Positions 52,309 to 62,431 of a stretch of 64,000 bases of DNA are shown here, one piece after another. The translations under genes were made by a program, and so were the position numbers. The notes beneath the pieces were generated by a model. It worked only from the letters and a program-made list of their open reading frames with translations, was not told the DNA's origin and searched no databases. Source of the stretch: an uncultured Eubacteriales bacterium (GTDB lineage: Bacteria > Bacillota > Clostridia > Christensenellales > Borkfalkiaceae); contig UQTB01000004.1 of assembly GCA_900543915.1 (NCBI GenBank), forward strand, positions 1 through 64,000. The letters run 5' to 3'. Each line of letters opens with the position of its first letter. Positions within the stretch are counted from its first letter, which is position 1.

Positions 52309-54618
52309 ATGGAAAGACTGCGCTGTCATCCCGCTCTCTCCGGGCGGGAGCGGAAAATTGTAGAAGAAATCGCGCTTGCAAACGGACTCTCCCCGGAAAC
52401 GGCGGAGATCCTTTTCGCGCGCGGTCTGGACAGCGCGGATAAGGCTTACGCGTTCCTGAATCCCGGCAGGCACCGCTTTCACGATCCCTTCCTGCTCTCG
52501 GGCATGAAGGCGTGCGTGGAGCGGCTGGAACGCGCCCGCCGGGAGGGCGAGCGCGCGCTGGTCTACGGCGATTACGATGCGGACGGGGTTTCCGCCGCCG
52601 CAATTCTGTATCGCGCGCTCAGGAAATTCGGCGTCGAAGCGCTGACCGTCGTCCCCGAGCGGGAAAACGGTTACGGCCTGAATCTCGGCTTGGTGGAGGC
52701 CATCGCGGAAGAGACGGCAATCGACCTGGTCATCACGGTTGACTGCGGCATCTCCAATCGGGAAGAGATCTCCGAACTCATGGATCTGGGGATGGACGTC
52801 ATCGTGACAGATCATCACGAAATCCCGCCCGCGCTTCCCGAATGCGTCTGTATCAACCCCCATCTCCCCGGGCAGGATTATCCCTTTGACAGCCTGTGCG
52901 GCGCGGGCGTCGCCTTCAAACTCGCCTGCGCTCTTTTGGGGGAGGAGGCGTATTCCTATCTGGATTTCGCCGCGGTGGCGACGGTGGCGGACAGCATGCC
53001 GCTCGTCGGGGAAAACCGCGACATCGTGTTCGAGGGACTGAAAATGCTGGGGGGCAAACGCGTCCGTCCGGCCATGAAATATCTCCTTTCCTCGAACAAG
53101 GACCGCGAGGTGAACGCCCAGACGCTCGCCTACGTTCTCGCGCCCCGCATCAACGCGGCGGGCAGAATGGGGGATGCGAACGCGGCGCTCTCTCTGTTCC
53201 TCTCGGAGGACGAAAACGAGATCGCGGACCTTGCCGCCAGGCTCTCCGCGTATAATCTGGAACGCCAGGCGGAGTGCGATAAACTGTATCAGGCAGCCAA
53301 GGCGCAGCTGGAGAAAAAGGGCGCTTACGGCAACATCATCATGCTGTACGACGAGACCTGGGCGACGGGGTTCGTCGGCATCGTCGCCGCGCGGCTGGCG
53401 GAGGAATACGCCCGCCCGGTCATCATGTTCGCCGGGCAGGACGGGCGTCTGAAGGGCTCCGCGCGCAGTGTGGACGGAATCAATATTTTCGAGGTGATCT
53501 CCTCGCAGAAAGCGCTGCTGAGAGAATTCGGCGGGCATGCGCAGGCAGCGGGCGTCTCTGTCGAACGCGAGAACTTCGAGGCGTTCGAGGCGGGGGCGGA
53601 CGCTTACATAGCGGCGCACTGCGATCCGTCCGCCTTTCAGCCGGTCCTATCCGTCGAGCGGATGGTCGACCGCCCGCTCACGGCGGCGTTCGTCTCGGAG
53701 CTGAACCGGCTGGAACCCTGCGGCGTGGGAAACAAAAAGCCGCTGTTTGCGACCGAAATCGGCAGTACCGACTGTTCCGTTCTCAAACAGGGTACGGGAC
53801 ATATCACCTTTCATACCGATTGCCTGGATATGATTTGGTTCGGCGGTCTCAAAGACGCCGATCTCCTGAAGCTCCCCGTTAAAAAGACGGTCGTTTTTGA
53901 AGCGAACCTCTCCGTCTTCGGGCGGTCGCAGTCCTTGCGCGGATACGTGAAGGAACTTTTGATGCCGGAAAAGCCGGGCGGCGGGGAGCTCGGGCTCTAT
54001 CTGCTCGCAAACGCGCTTTCTCAGCTGCAATACGAGACGTTCGGGCAGGACGACCGCCCGCTCGGAGAGGCGGAAACGCATGCGTTCGTCGCGGAGGCGC
54101 TGGCACGTCCGCACGGCGCGGTCTTTTTCGCAGCGCGCGCGGAGACGCTCGCCGCCTTTCCGGAACTGGAGGGGCTTCCCGTCTCCGTTTACAAGCCGCC
54201 CGAACGCAACCTGCTGAATGCGGTCGTGCTTTCGCCCAAGGAAGAGGCGGATTTCGGCGGTTTTGCGCGCGTGATCTGGCTGGACCGCCCTTTGAAAAGC
54301 ATCAACGTCGGGGGAGACCGCCCCGTGTACTATAACTGCGAGCGGGCGGGAATTCCGCTCGACGGGATCAGGGCGGACCGTGACGCCTGCAAGCGCGCTT
54401 TCGCGGAGATGAAGGCGCGCGCCGGAAAACCCTGCGCGGGCAGCGCGGATTTTTATTTCCGCTACCGCCCCGCCGAGCGCGCGGAGCAGTTCGTCTTCGC
54501 GTTCGAGGTGTTCTGCGAACTGGGCTTTTTTTCGGTGGAAAGCGGCGTTCTGCGCTATTTTCCCGCCGTCAGGCGGGATCTGGCGGATTCCGCGATCTAT
54601 CGCTTTGTAGGGGACTGA
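52309..54618 (+). CDS. recJ: Single-strand DNA exonuclease RecJ
   Basis: A 769-residue DHH-family 5'-3' exonuclease for recombination and mismatch repair. Motifs are YGDYDADGVSAA (86-97), VITVDCGIS, VTDHHEIPP and, in the DHHA1 part, GRMGDAN and GGHAQAAGVS. A long C-terminal region of about 230 residues follows the core, as in Firmicute RecJ. ATG 52309 is set by AAGGAAGGA immediately upstream; a TTG 21 bases earlier is less likely. Confidence 0.94.
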   Translation: MERLRCHPALSGRERKIVEEIALANGLSPETAEILFARGLDSADKAYAFLNPGRHRFHDPFLLSGMKACVERLERARREGERALVYGDYDADGVSAAAILYRALRKFGVEALTVVPERENGYGLNLGLVEAIAEETAIDLVITVDCGISNREEISELMDLGMDVIVTDHHEIPPALPECVCINPHLPGQDYPFDSLCGAGVAFKLACALLGEEAYSYLDFAAVATVADSMPLVGENRDIVFEGLKMLGGKRVRPAMKYLLSSNKDREVNAQTLAYVLAPRINAAGRMGDANAALSLFLSEDENEIADLAARLSAYNLERQAECDKLYQAAKAQLEKKGAYGNIIMLYDETWATGFVGIVAARLAEEYARPVIMFAGQDGRLKGSARSVDGINIFEVISSQKALLREFGGHAQAAGVSVERENFEAFEAGADAYIAAHCDPSAFQPVLSVERMVDRPLTAAFVSELNRLEPCGVGNKKPLFATEIGSTDCSVLKQGTGHITFHTDCLDMIWFGGLKDADLLKLPVKKTVVFEANLSVFGRSQSLRGYVKELLMPEKPGGGELGLYLLANALSQLQYETFGQDDRPLGEAETHAFVAEALARPHGAVFFAARAETLAAFPELEGLPVSVYKPPERNLLNAVVLSPKEEADFGGFARVIWLDRPLKSINVGGDRPVYYNCERAGIPLDGIRADRDACKRAFAEMKARAGKPCAGSADFYFRYRPAERAEQFVFAFEVFCELGFFSVESGVLRYFPAVRRDLADSAIYRFVGD

Positions 54619-54619
54619 T

Positions 54620-56746
54620 ATGGACGTTTTGGAAAGAATCAGACAAGTGTATACGGGGGATGACCTCAGCTTGTGCGAGCGCGCGTACGACTATGCGAAA
54701 AAGGCGCACGCCAATCAGAAGCGCGCGTCCGGCGAGGAATATTTCACGCATCCGTGCGCGGTCGCGTCCATCCTCATCGACCTGGGGCTGGACGCGCCCA
54801 CCATCGCCGCGGCGTTTCTGCACGACGTCATCGAGGATACCCCCGTCTCGGAGGGGGACGTCCGTCAGGAATTCGGCGACGAGGTGCTGGAGCTCGTCCT
54901 CGGCGTGACCAAGCTGGAGAAGATCGAGTTCACCTCGCAGGAAGAGGAGCAGGCGGAGAACTTCCGCAAGATCTTCGTGGCGATGGCAAAGGATATCCGC
55001 GTGATCATCATCAAGCTCGCCGACCGTCTGCACAACATGCGCTCGCTCAACTTCCTCTCCAAGGAGCGCCAGCAGCGCCTCGCCCGCGAGACGCTGGATA
55101 TCTTTGCGCCGCTTGCCGGTCGGCTGGGCATCAGCCAGATCAAATGCGAGCTGGAAGATCTCTCTCTCAAATATCTGGAGCCGGAATTTTTTGAATTTCT
55201 GGTCGTCAACATCAATCAGAAGGTCAAGGAACGGCGGGAGTTCGTGGATTTCGTGGTCAAGGAGATCAACGGGATCCTGGTGGAATCGGGCATCGAGGGA
55301 AAGGTGTTCGGCCGCCCCAAGCATTTTTACTCCATCTACAAGAAGATGAAGAACCAGCACAAGACGCTCGACCAGATCTACGATCTGACCGCCGTGCGCG
55401 TCATCGTGGCGGACGTCAACGAGTGCTACGAGATCTTCGGCAAGATCCACCACAAATGGAAGCCCATTCCGGGCAGGATCAAGGACTATATCGCGACGCC
55501 CAAACCCAACATGTACCAGTCCCTCCACACGACGGTGGTCACGGACTTCGGGCAGATCTTTGAAATTCAGATCCGCACGTTCGAGATGGACCGCGCCGCA
55601 GAATACGGTATCGCGGCGCACTGGAAATATAAGGAGAACAAGACGGAGGCGGACGATTTCGACACCCGCCTCACCTGGATCCGCGAGGTCATGGAATGGC
55701 AGGGCGGGCTGAAGGACTCCAAGGAATTTCTGGATTCCCTGAAAGGGGATATCTACAGCTCGGAGGTCCTGGTGTTCACGCCGAAGGGGGACGTCATTTC
55801 CCTCCCGAAGGACGCCACGCCCATCGATTTTGCCTACGCCATTCACTCCGCGGTGGGAAACCGCTGCGTGGGGGCGAAGGTAAACGGAAAGATGGTCCCG
55901 CTCAATACGCCGCTGCAAGTCGGCGACGTGGTGGAGGTGATCACCTCCCAGAATTCAAAGGGCCCCTCCTGGGACTGGCTGAAGATCGTAAAGGGCTCCT
56001 CCACCAAAGTGAAGATCAAGCAGTTCTTCAAGCGGGAGATGAAGGAGGAGAACATCAAAACGGGCAAGTCCATGCTGGAAGCGGAAGCGAAACGCAAGGG
56101 CTTTACCCTCTCCGAACTCCTGACGGACGAGGCGTTCTTAAAGCTCTCCAGCCGCATGTCCTTTTCGGGGCAGGACGAGATGTTCGCTTCCGTCGGATAC
56201 GGCGCCGTCACGACAAATCAGATTTTACTCAAGCTCATCGACCACTATCGCAAGAAAATGCCGAAAGAGGTCGTCAAGGCGGAAATTTCCAGGAGAGAGC
56301 CCACCGGCGGCGTGGTCGTCAAGGGCATGAGCGGGCTGCTGGTGCGTTACGCGGGGTGCTGTACGCCCGTCCCGGGGGACGAGATCGTCGGGTTTATCTC
56401 CCGCGGCAGGGGCGTCACCATTCACCGCGCGGACTGCCCGAACATGAAAACGGTGGACCGCGACCGGCTCATCGAGGTCAGCTGGGCGAATCAGGCGGAT
56501 ATCCCGTACAAGGCGAGTATCCGCGCGGTCGCTTCCGATCAGGGCGCCATTCTGGCTGCGGTCTCCACGCAGTGCGCGCTGATGAACCTCACCATTACTT
56601 CCATCAACGGCCGGCTGGACGCAAAGACAAAGGAAGCCGTGGTGGATTTCAACATCAGGCTCAATTCCCGGCAGGATCTGGATACGCTGATTTCAAAGCT
56701 GAAACAGGATAAAAAACTGGCGGACGTCTATCGTACGTCCAATTAA
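54620..56746 (+). CDS. relA: Bifunctional (p)ppGpp synthetase/hydrolase RelA/SpoT
   Basis: A 708-residue Rel enzyme of the stringent response. The hydrolase HD domain is intact (FTHP with His44, FLHDVIEDT with His68-Asp69), so it can degrade the alarmone. The synthetase region has GRPKHFYSIYKKM, RVIVADVNECYEIFG and TPKPNMYQSLHT. TGS (EVLVFTPKGDVISLPKDATPIDFAYAIHS), a zinc-finger-like CCTPVPGD segment and a C-terminal ACT domain follow. One base after recJ, so coupled. Confidence 0.97.
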   Translation: MDVLERIRQVYTGDDLSLCERAYDYAKKAHANQKRASGEEYFTHPCAVASILIDLGLDAPTIAAAFLHDVIEDTPVSEGDVRQEFGDEVLELVLGVTKLEKIEFTSQEEEQAENFRKIFVAMAKDIRVIIIKLADRLHNMRSLNFLSKERQQRLARETLDIFAPLAGRLGISQIKCELEDLSLKYLEPEFFEFLVVNINQKVKERREFVDFVVKEINGILVESGIEGKVFGRPKHFYSIYKKMKNQHKTLDQIYDLTAVRVIVADVNECYEIFGKIHHKWKPIPGRIKDYIATPKPNMYQSLHTTVVTDFGQIFEIQIRTFEMDRAAEYGIAAHWKYKENKTEADDFDTRLTWIREVMEWQGGLKDSKEFLDSLKGDIYSSEVLVFTPKGDVISLPKDATPIDFAYAIHSAVGNRCVGAKVNGKMVPLNTPLQVGDVVEVITSQNSKGPSWDWLKIVKGSSTKVKIKQFFKREMKEENIKTGKSMLEAEAKRKGFTLSELLTDEAFLKLSSRMSFSGQDEMFASVGYGAVTTNQILLKLIDHYRKKMPKEVVKAEISRREPTGGVVVKGMSGLLVRYAGCCTPVPGDEIVGFISRGRGVTIHRADCPNMKTVDRDRLIEVSWANQADIPYKASIRAVASDQGAILAAVSTQCALMNLTITSINGRLDAKTKEAVVDFNIRLNSRQDLDTLISKLKQDKKLADVYRTSN

Positions 56747-56755
56747 AGGAGAGAA

Positions 56756-57754
56756 GTGAAACCGCAAAAAGTGATGATTTTCGGCGGGACGGGATTTTTG
56801 GGATACGCCGCCGCAAAGCTGTTTTCGGAGCGCGGGGCGGAGGTTTCCGCCTGCGCAATGCCGGGCGAACTGGCGTCGCTGGACTGGATGGACAGCCGCA
56901 TCTCCCTCAGGCTCGTCGATCTGTTCTCGGCGGATCATGCCGAGCTGACCGCGTTGGCGGAGGGCTGCGACACCGCGGTGTACGCGCTCGGGCCGGACGA
57001 CCGCATTCTGCCGGACGCCCCCGCGTACGATTTTTTCAAAGAGCGGCTGGTGGATAAATGCGTCTCCGTTTTATCCGCGGCAAAGGATGCCGGCGTCCGC
57101 CGCTGCGTGGTGCTGAGCTCCTATTTCTGCTATTTCGACCGCAGGGAAAAGGGAAAGCTGTCCCGCTTTCATCCCTATATCCGCGCGCGTTCGGAGCAGG
57201 AAAAGGCCGTGGTCGCGCTGGGAGAAAAAGGGGGCTTTGAAGTGATGATCGTCGAGATTCCCTACGTGTTCGGCGCGCCCGTCGGCAGAAAGCCCATCTG
57301 GAAGGATGCGCTTTTATCTCATTTCGACGGCCTTTCCCGCGTATTTTTCCCCGCGGGCGGGGGAACTGCCGCGGTGGACGTCTCTGGCGTCGCTCAGGCA
57401 ATCTATGCGGCGGCGGTCAACGGGGTGCACGGGCAGTGCTATCAGGTCGCCAAGGAGAATTATCTCTTTTCCGAGCTGATTCCCATGATGCTCGCCCATG
57501 CGGGCGACCGCAGGGGATACACCTCCGTTCCCGCGTTTTTGTGTACGCTTTGGACGAAGCGGATCGAGAAGAAGAACCGCGCCGCGGGCAAGGAGAGCGG
57601 GCTGAACCTCTCCAGGCTGATGACGCAGATTCAGAACCGCAAGTTTTACCTCGATCCGGAGGTTCTTTATCAGCAGCTCGACTATGCGTCGCTCGGATTT
57701 GACGGCGGGAGAGCGGTGGAGGAGGGCGTCGCCGAGAGCATGGCGGCGCTGTGA
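56756..57754 (+). CDS. NAD-dependent epimerase/dehydratase family protein
   Basis: A 332-residue Rossmann protein, GTG start at 56756 after AAAGGAGAG. Nucleotide motif FGGTGFLGYAAAKLF. The usual YxxxK is not evident; the region reads SSYFCYFDRREKGKL. This may mean a reductase or binding role rather than sugar epimerisation. It sits between relA and an MBL hydrolase where Clostridia usually have a D-aminoacyl-tRNA deacylase, so it is probably an insertion into the block. Confidence 0.82.
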   Translation: MKPQKVMIFGGTGFLGYAAAKLFSERGAEVSACAMPGELASLDWMDSRISLRLVDLFSADHAELTALAEGCDTAVYALGPDDRILPDAPAYDFFKERLVDKCVSVLSAAKDAGVRRCVVLSSYFCYFDRREKGKLSRFHPYIRARSEQEKAVVALGEKGGFEVMIVEIPYVFGAPVGRKPIWKDALLSHFDGLSRVFFPAGGGTAAVDVSGVAQAIYAAAVNGVHGQCYQVAKENYLFSELIPMMLAHAGDRRGYTSVPAFLCTLWTKRIEKKNRAAGKESGLNLSRLMTQIQNRKFYLDPEVLYQQLDYASLGFDGGRAVEEGVAESMAAL

Positions 57755-57756
57755 AC

Positions 57757-58365
57757 ATGAAAGTGATTTTAATGCACACGGGCCCGTTGAGCGTCAATAC
57801 CTATCTGGTCTGCAACGAGGCCGCGCGGGAGATGCTCGTCATCGACCCGGGCGGAAACGCCGATGAGATCCTGCGCCGCGCGGAGGCGGAAAACTGCCGG
57901 ATTGCGGCGGTTCTGCTGACGCACGCGCACTTCGACCACGCGGGCGCCTGCAAGGAGCTGCAGGACGCGGGCATCCCGGTTTATGTGCACAGAGAAGAGG
58001 AAATCAATCTCCATTCCGCCGGCAACATGGGGCGGCTTTTCGGCTGTCCCATGGCTGAACTGCGGGCGGATTCCGTCTTTGCGGACGGAGACGTGCTTTC
58101 GCTCGCGCATCTTGCCGTCACCGTCCTCCATACGCCCGGGCACACCGCCGGTTCGTGCTGCTTTCAGATCGGCGACAGGCTGTTTTCGGGCGATACGTTG
58201 TTTTTCGGCTCCGCCGGGCGCACCGACCTCATCGGCGGGGACGCCCGCGCGCTCGCCGCTTCCCTGCGCAGGCTCTGCGCGCTGCCGGGCGATTGCGTCG
58301 TCTGCCCCGGGCACGGAGAAGAGACGACGCTTCAATACGAAAGGGAGAACAATCCGTTTTGCTGA
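57757..58365 (+). CDS. Metallo-beta-lactamase fold hydrolase
   Basis: A 202-residue glyoxalase II-like hydrolase. Zinc ligands are in THAHFDHAG and later in HTPGHTAG, SGDTLF and CPGHGEET. A GTG at 57751 overlapping the previous stop is an alternative start; ATG 57757 gives the common family beginning. Often found between relA and hemZ in Clostridia. Substrate unknown. Confidence 0.92.
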   Translation: MKVILMHTGPLSVNTYLVCNEAAREMLVIDPGGNADEILRRAEAENCRIAAVLLTHAHFDHAGACKELQDAGIPVYVHREEEINLHSAGNMGRLFGCPMAELRADSVFADGDVLSLAHLAVTVLHTPGHTAGSCCFQIGDRLFSGDTLFFGSAGRTDLIGGDARALAASLRRLCALPGDCVVCPGHGEETTLQYERENNPFC

Positions 58366-59708
58366 CCAATCTTACCGCCTTATATCCCGACCTCATGGAA
58401 GTGGTCAATCTCTTCGAGGGCGGCGCGGAACTGAATATCTCACATGTGTTTGAACAGAAAGACGGGGCGTACGCGCATGCCGTCGCGGTGGAGGGCGTTC
58501 CCTTCTCCTTTTCCTACCCGCGGCCGGATAATCCGTCCGAGCGGGAGGAGAAGCGGCTGCTGAAGCGGAGCGCGAAACTGGCGGTCTACCGCGCGCTGTC
58601 CTCTTATACGGGCAAGCGCATGCCGTGGGGCTCGCTCACGGGCATCCGCCCCACCAAGCTCGCCTATCAGCAGGGAGCGGATTTCGAGCGGTTTTTTCGG
58701 GAGGAAATGCTGGTGTCTCCCGAAAAAACCGCGCTGATTGCGCAGATATTGGACGCGCAGCGGGGGATTTACGAGAAGAACGACGATAACGGGGACCTGT
58801 TCGTCGGCATTCCGTTCTGTCCCTCGCGCTGCGCGTACTGTTCTTTCGTCTCCGGCGATATCCGCAAAAACGCCGCGCTCGTCGAGCCGTATGTGGAAGC
58901 GCTTGTGCGGGAGATCGCCGCTTCCAAGCCCCTCGTGAAGAAGCTGAGAAGCGTCTACATCGGGGGCGGAACGCCCGTCGCGCTTCCCTTCCCCCTCCTG
59001 AGGAAGGTGCTGGACGCCGTCGGGCCGCAGAGCGCTGAATATACGGTGGAGGCGGGTCGGCCGGATGCGATCAGCCGGGAAAATCTGGCGCTTTTAAGAG
59101 ATTACGGCGTCACGCGGATCTGTCTCAACCCGCAGACCTTTCAGGACAGGACGCTCCGTTTGATCGGCAGAAACCACACCGTCAGAGACATCTACGACCG
59201 CTATCCGCTTACAAAGGGATTCTCGGTCAACATGGACCTCATCGCGGGGCTTCCCGGCGAGCGCTTTGCGGATTTTAAGGACAGTATCGACCGCTGTATC
59301 GAGCTGGATCCGGACAACGTCACCGTGCATACGCTCTGTCTGAAGAGAGGCGCCGCGCTGAAAGAGGAGACCGATCGCCTCCCTGCGGGAGAGGTCGCGG
59401 AAATGGTGGAGTACGCGCATGCCGCGCTCGCGGAAAGGGGATACCGGCCGTACTATCTGTACCGCCAGAAGTACATGGCGGGCAACCTCGAGAACACGGG
59501 TTACGCGAAGCCGGGAACGGCGTGCGTGTATAACGTCGATATCATGGAGGAGATCGCGCAGAACGTCGCCTGCGGCGCGAACGCGGTGTCCAAGGCGGTG
59601 TTCGGCGGGGGGGAGCGCATCGAGCGGTACGGCTCTCCCAAGGACATTCCCTCCTATCTTGCGAAACTGGACCGGATTATAGAGGAAAAACGCAAACTTT
59701 TCTGCTAA
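58359..59708 (+). CDS. hemZ: Oxygen-independent coproporphyrinogen III dehydrogenase-like protein HemZ
   Basis: A 449-residue radical SAM protein. An N-terminal domain of about 150 residues precedes the cluster motif CxxxCxxC at Cys154, Cys158 and Cys161 (CPSRCAYC), then IGGGTPVALP. The C-terminal HemN-like part ends with NTGYAKPGTACVYN and GGGERIERYG. TTG start at 58359 overlaps the previous gene by 7 bases, with AAGGGAGA upstream. Whether it acts in heme synthesis is unsure, because no other heme gene is present. Confidence 0.9.
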   Translation: MLTNLTALYPDLMEVVNLFEGGAELNISHVFEQKDGAYAHAVAVEGVPFSFSYPRPDNPSEREEKRLLKRSAKLAVYRALSSYTGKRMPWGSLTGIRPTKLAYQQGADFERFFREEMLVSPEKTALIAQILDAQRGIYEKNDDNGDLFVGIPFCPSRCAYCSFVSGDIRKNAALVEPYVEALVREIAASKPLVKKLRSVYIGGGTPVALPFPLLRKVLDAVGPQSAEYTVEAGRPDAISRENLALLRDYGVTRICLNPQTFQDRTLRLIGRNHTVRDIYDRYPLTKGFSVNMDLIAGLPGERFADFKDSIDRCIELDPDNVTVHTLCLKRGAALKEETDRLPAGEVAEMVEYAHAALAERGYRPYYLYRQKYMAGNLENTGYAKPGTACVYNVDIMEEIAQNVACGANAVSKAVFGGGERIERYGSPKDIPSYLAKLDRIIEEKRKLFC

Positions 59709-59714
59709 AAACAG

Positions 59715-59743
59715 TTTACAAAAACGGAAAAGTTTGGTATACT
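59715..59743 (+). promoter_or_regulatory. Promoter of rpsO
   Basis: TTTACA at 59715-59720, 17-base spacer, TATACT at 59738-59743. Confidence 0.78.
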
Positions 59744-59749
59744 GATAAT

Positions 59750-59844
59750 GCTTTGATTTTACCCGTCGCAAGGGCTTGCGGGAACTCCGTCGCAGCGCTT
59801 TGCCCCGGGCGTATTATTCCATAACAGAAGGAGGTAAAACAATT
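59750..59844 (+). promoter_or_regulatory. Structured 5' leader of rpsO
   Basis: About 95 bases ahead of the S15 gene, with a hairpin CGCAAG / CTTGCG flanked by CCCG and CGGG. In several bacteria S15 represses its own mRNA through such a leader; the specific structure here was not matched to a known class. The strong GAAGGAGG site ends the leader. Confidence 0.45.
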
Positions 59845-60108
59845 ATGGACAAGCAGAGAAAAGCGGAAATTATCGCTAAATACGGCAGAAAAGAGGGAGA
59901 CACGGGTTCTCCCGAAGTGCAGATCGCGCTTTTGACCGAGCGCATCAATCATCTCAACGAGCATCTGAAAATCAACAAGAAAGACAACCATTCCCGGCGC
60001 GGCCTTCTGAAAATGGTCGGTGCCCGTCGCGGTCTCCTGGATTACCTGAAGAAGACCGACCTCGAGGGTTACAGAAAGCTCATTGCTGATTTGGAACTGA
60101 GAAAATAA
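59845..60108 (+). CDS. rpsO: 30S ribosomal protein S15
   Basis: An 87-residue rRNA-binding protein of the small subunit ([20 protein letters not shown] start, [15 protein letters not shown] motif). The ATG is set by GAAGGAGG. Followed by pnp, the common rpsO-pnp order. Confidence 0.98.
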   Translation: MDKQRKAEIIAKYGRKEGDTGSPEVQIALLTERINHLNEHLKINKKDNHSRRGLLKMVGARRGLLDYLKKTDLEGYRKLIADLELRK

Positions 60109-60111
60109 GAG

Positions 60112-60147
60112 AAAAAGGGCGGCAGTTTTTTTGTCGCCCCTTTTTTT
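60112..60147 (+). terminator. Terminator of rpsO
   Basis: Stem GGGCGGCA / TGTCGCCC, one G-T pair, flanked by A and T runs, followed by seven T. Read-through may feed pnp. Confidence 0.8.
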
Positions 60148-60216
60148 CGTGAAAGCGGTAATCATTGCGCGGAAAATGCGCAAAATTCAAATAAATCAGA
60201 GTCAGGAGAAGGAATT

Positions 60217-62313
60217 ATGACAGACACGTACAGAGAGTTTAAAACCACCGTCGGCGGACGGGAGGTCACGGTGGAGACGGGCAAATACGCGGAACAGACC
60301 AACGGGTCCTGCGTCATTCGCTGCGGAGAGACCGTGGTCATGGTCAACGTCGTGATGGCGGAAAAGCCGCGCGACGGAATGGATTATTTCCCCTTGGGCG
60401 TAGACTTCGAGGAGAAGATGTATTCGGTGGGCAAGATCCCCGGCAGCTTTAAGAGACGGGAGGGCAGAGCGAGCGACAAGGGCATTCTGACCGCGCGCCT
60501 CATCGACCGCCCGCTCCGCCCGCTGTTCCCGAAGGGACTGTTCAACGACGTCAGCGTGGTCGCCACCGCGCTCTCCGTCGATCCGGATATCGCGCCCGAA
60601 CCGCTGGCGATGCTGGGCTCTTCCATCGCGCTGTCCATTTCGGACATTCCCTTTGCGGGGCCGACCGGCAGCGTGGTCGTGGGAATCGTGGACGGCGAAT
60701 ACGTCATCAACCCCACGCTCGCGGAGAAAGAAAAGAGCACGCTCGCGCTGAATCTCTCCGGCACCAAGGACGCGATCATGATGGTCGAGGCTGGCGCCAA
60801 GGAGATTTCGGACGACGACATGGTGGGCGCCATCCTGTTCGGGCATGAGGAGATCAAAAAGCAGTGCGCTTTCCAGGAGGAGATCGTAAAGGCGATCGGC
60901 AAAAAGAAGCGGGAGATGGAGCTCTATCACGTCCCCGCGGAAATCGATGAAGCCGTCCGCGCGTTCGCTTCCGAAAAGCTGGACCGCGCGCTCGATACCT
61001 GCGACCGCGCGACCCGTCAGGAAGGGCAGGACGCGGTGGAAAAGGAGACGCTGGAGCACTTTGCCGAGATCTATCCCGGAAAAGAAAGGGAGATGAAGGA
61101 CGCGCTCTATTATCTCACCAAGGAAAAGGTCCGCGCGAAGATTCTCGACAAGGGAATCCGCCCGGACGGAAGAGGCCTCACGGATATCCGCAAGATCTGG
61201 TGCGAACACGGCGTTCTGCCGCGCGTGCACGGATCGGGCGTCTTCACGAGAGGGCAGACGCAGGTTCTCACGACCTGCACGCTCGGCATGATCAGCGAAC
61301 AGCAGAAGCTGGAGGGCTTGGACGACGAGACTGCCAAGCGCTATATGCATCAGTATAACATGCCCGGATACGCTTCGGGCGAGGCGAAGCCCCTCCGCAG
61401 CCCGGGCAGGCGCGAGATCGGGCACGGCGCGCTCGCGGAGCGCGCGCTCGAACCCGTGATTCCCTCCGAGGAGGAGTTCCCGTACGCCATCCGCATGGTG
61501 TCCGAAGTGCTCTCTTCCAACGGTTCCACCTCTCAGGGCAGCGTCTGCGGCTCCACGCTCGCGCTGATGGACGCCGGCGTTCCCATCAAGGCGCCTGTCG
61601 CCGGAATCGCGATGGGGCTCATCAAGGATCCCGAGACGGGAAAAGTCGCCATCCTGACGGATATTCAGGGGCTGGAAGATTTCCTCGGCGATATGGACTT
61701 CAAGGTCGCGGGGACGGAAAAGGGCATCACCGCCATTCAGATGGACATCAAGATCAAGGGCATCGACGAGGCGATTCTGCGCCAGGCGATCGCGCAGGCG
61801 AACGTGGGCAGAAAGCACATTCTGGGCAAGATGCTGGAGTGCATCCCCGAAGTGAAGCCCGAACTCTCCAAATATGCGCCGCGGATTATCTCCTTCCAGA
61901 TCGATCCCTCCAAGATCGGCGACGTCGTGGGCAAACAGGGCAAGGTCATCAACAAGATCATCGAGGAGACGGGCGTCAAGATCGACATCGAGGACGACGG
62001 CACCGTCTGCATCGCCGCGACGGGCAACGACGGGCAGCTGGAACGCGCGAAGGCGATCGTCCTCTCCATCGCGAAGGATCCCGAAGTGGGCGATATGTTC
62101 ATCGCGGAAGTGGTCAGAATTCTCCCGAAAGTGGGCGCGTTCTGCGAGCTCGCGCCGGGGAAGGACGGCTTGATCCACATCTCGAGAATGAGCGAAAAGC
62201 GGATCGAATCCGTGGAGGAAGTGCTCCACATCGGCGACATGGTGAAAGTGGAAATCATCAAGATCGGCGAAAAGGGAATCGACCTGAAGCTCCTCGAAAA
62301 GATGGAAGGCTGA
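60217..62313 (+). CDS. pnp: Polynucleotide phosphorylase
   Basis: A 698-residue 3'-5' exoribonuclease using phosphate. Two RNase PH domains (the first with DRPLRPLFPKG, the second with GSGVFTRGQTQVLT and TSQGSVCGSTLALMDAGVP), then KH (IDPSKIGDVVGKQGKVINKI) and S1 (VGDMFIAEVVRILPKVGAFCEL) RNA-binding domains. Full length. AGGAGAAGG precedes the ATG. Confidence 0.98.
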   Translation: MTDTYREFKTTVGGREVTVETGKYAEQTNGSCVIRCGETVVMVNVVMAEKPRDGMDYFPLGVDFEEKMYSVGKIPGSFKRREGRASDKGILTARLIDRPLRPLFPKGLFNDVSVVATALSVDPDIAPEPLAMLGSSIALSISDIPFAGPTGSVVVGIVDGEYVINPTLAEKEKSTLALNLSGTKDAIMMVEAGAKEISDDDMVGAILFGHEEIKKQCAFQEEIVKAIGKKKREMELYHVPAEIDEAVRAFASEKLDRALDTCDRATRQEGQDAVEKETLEHFAEIYPGKEREMKDALYYLTKEKVRAKILDKGIRPDGRGLTDIRKIWCEHGVLPRVHGSGVFTRGQTQVLTTCTLGMISEQQKLEGLDDETAKRYMHQYNMPGYASGEAKPLRSPGRREIGHGALAERALEPVIPSEEEFPYAIRMVSEVLSSNGSTSQGSVCGSTLALMDAGVPIKAPVAGIAMGLIKDPETGKVAILTDIQGLEDFLGDMDFKVAGTEKGITAIQMDIKIKGIDEAILRQAIAQANVGRKHILGKMLECIPEVKPELSKYAPRIISFQIDPSKIGDVVGKQGKVINKIIEETGVKIDIEDDGTVCIAATGNDGQLERAKAIVLSIAKDPEVGDMFIAEVVRILPKVGAFCELAPGKDGLIHISRMSEKRIESVEEVLHIGDMVKVEIIKIGEKGIDLKLLEKMEG

Positions 62314-62323
62314 CGGAGATTAC

Positions 62324-62349
62324 GGGGGTTCTGCGAACCCCCTTTTTTT
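62324..62349 (+). terminator. Terminator of pnp
   Basis: Eight-base stem GGGGGTTC / GAACCCCC with a TGC loop and seven T. Confidence 0.93.
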
Positions 62350-62431
62350 GTCCGAAGGCGCGCTGTTTCCGCACCGCCGCCTTCTAACTTTTTCCCCTGC
62401 GTCATATATTGTACGTATAGGGGAAGGAAAA

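Noticed and set aside
60202..62229. 675-codon open frame on the minus strand opposite pnp
   Set aside because: Shadow of pnp. Composition is His/Asp/Arg-rich with no family, and it covers the pnp start region.
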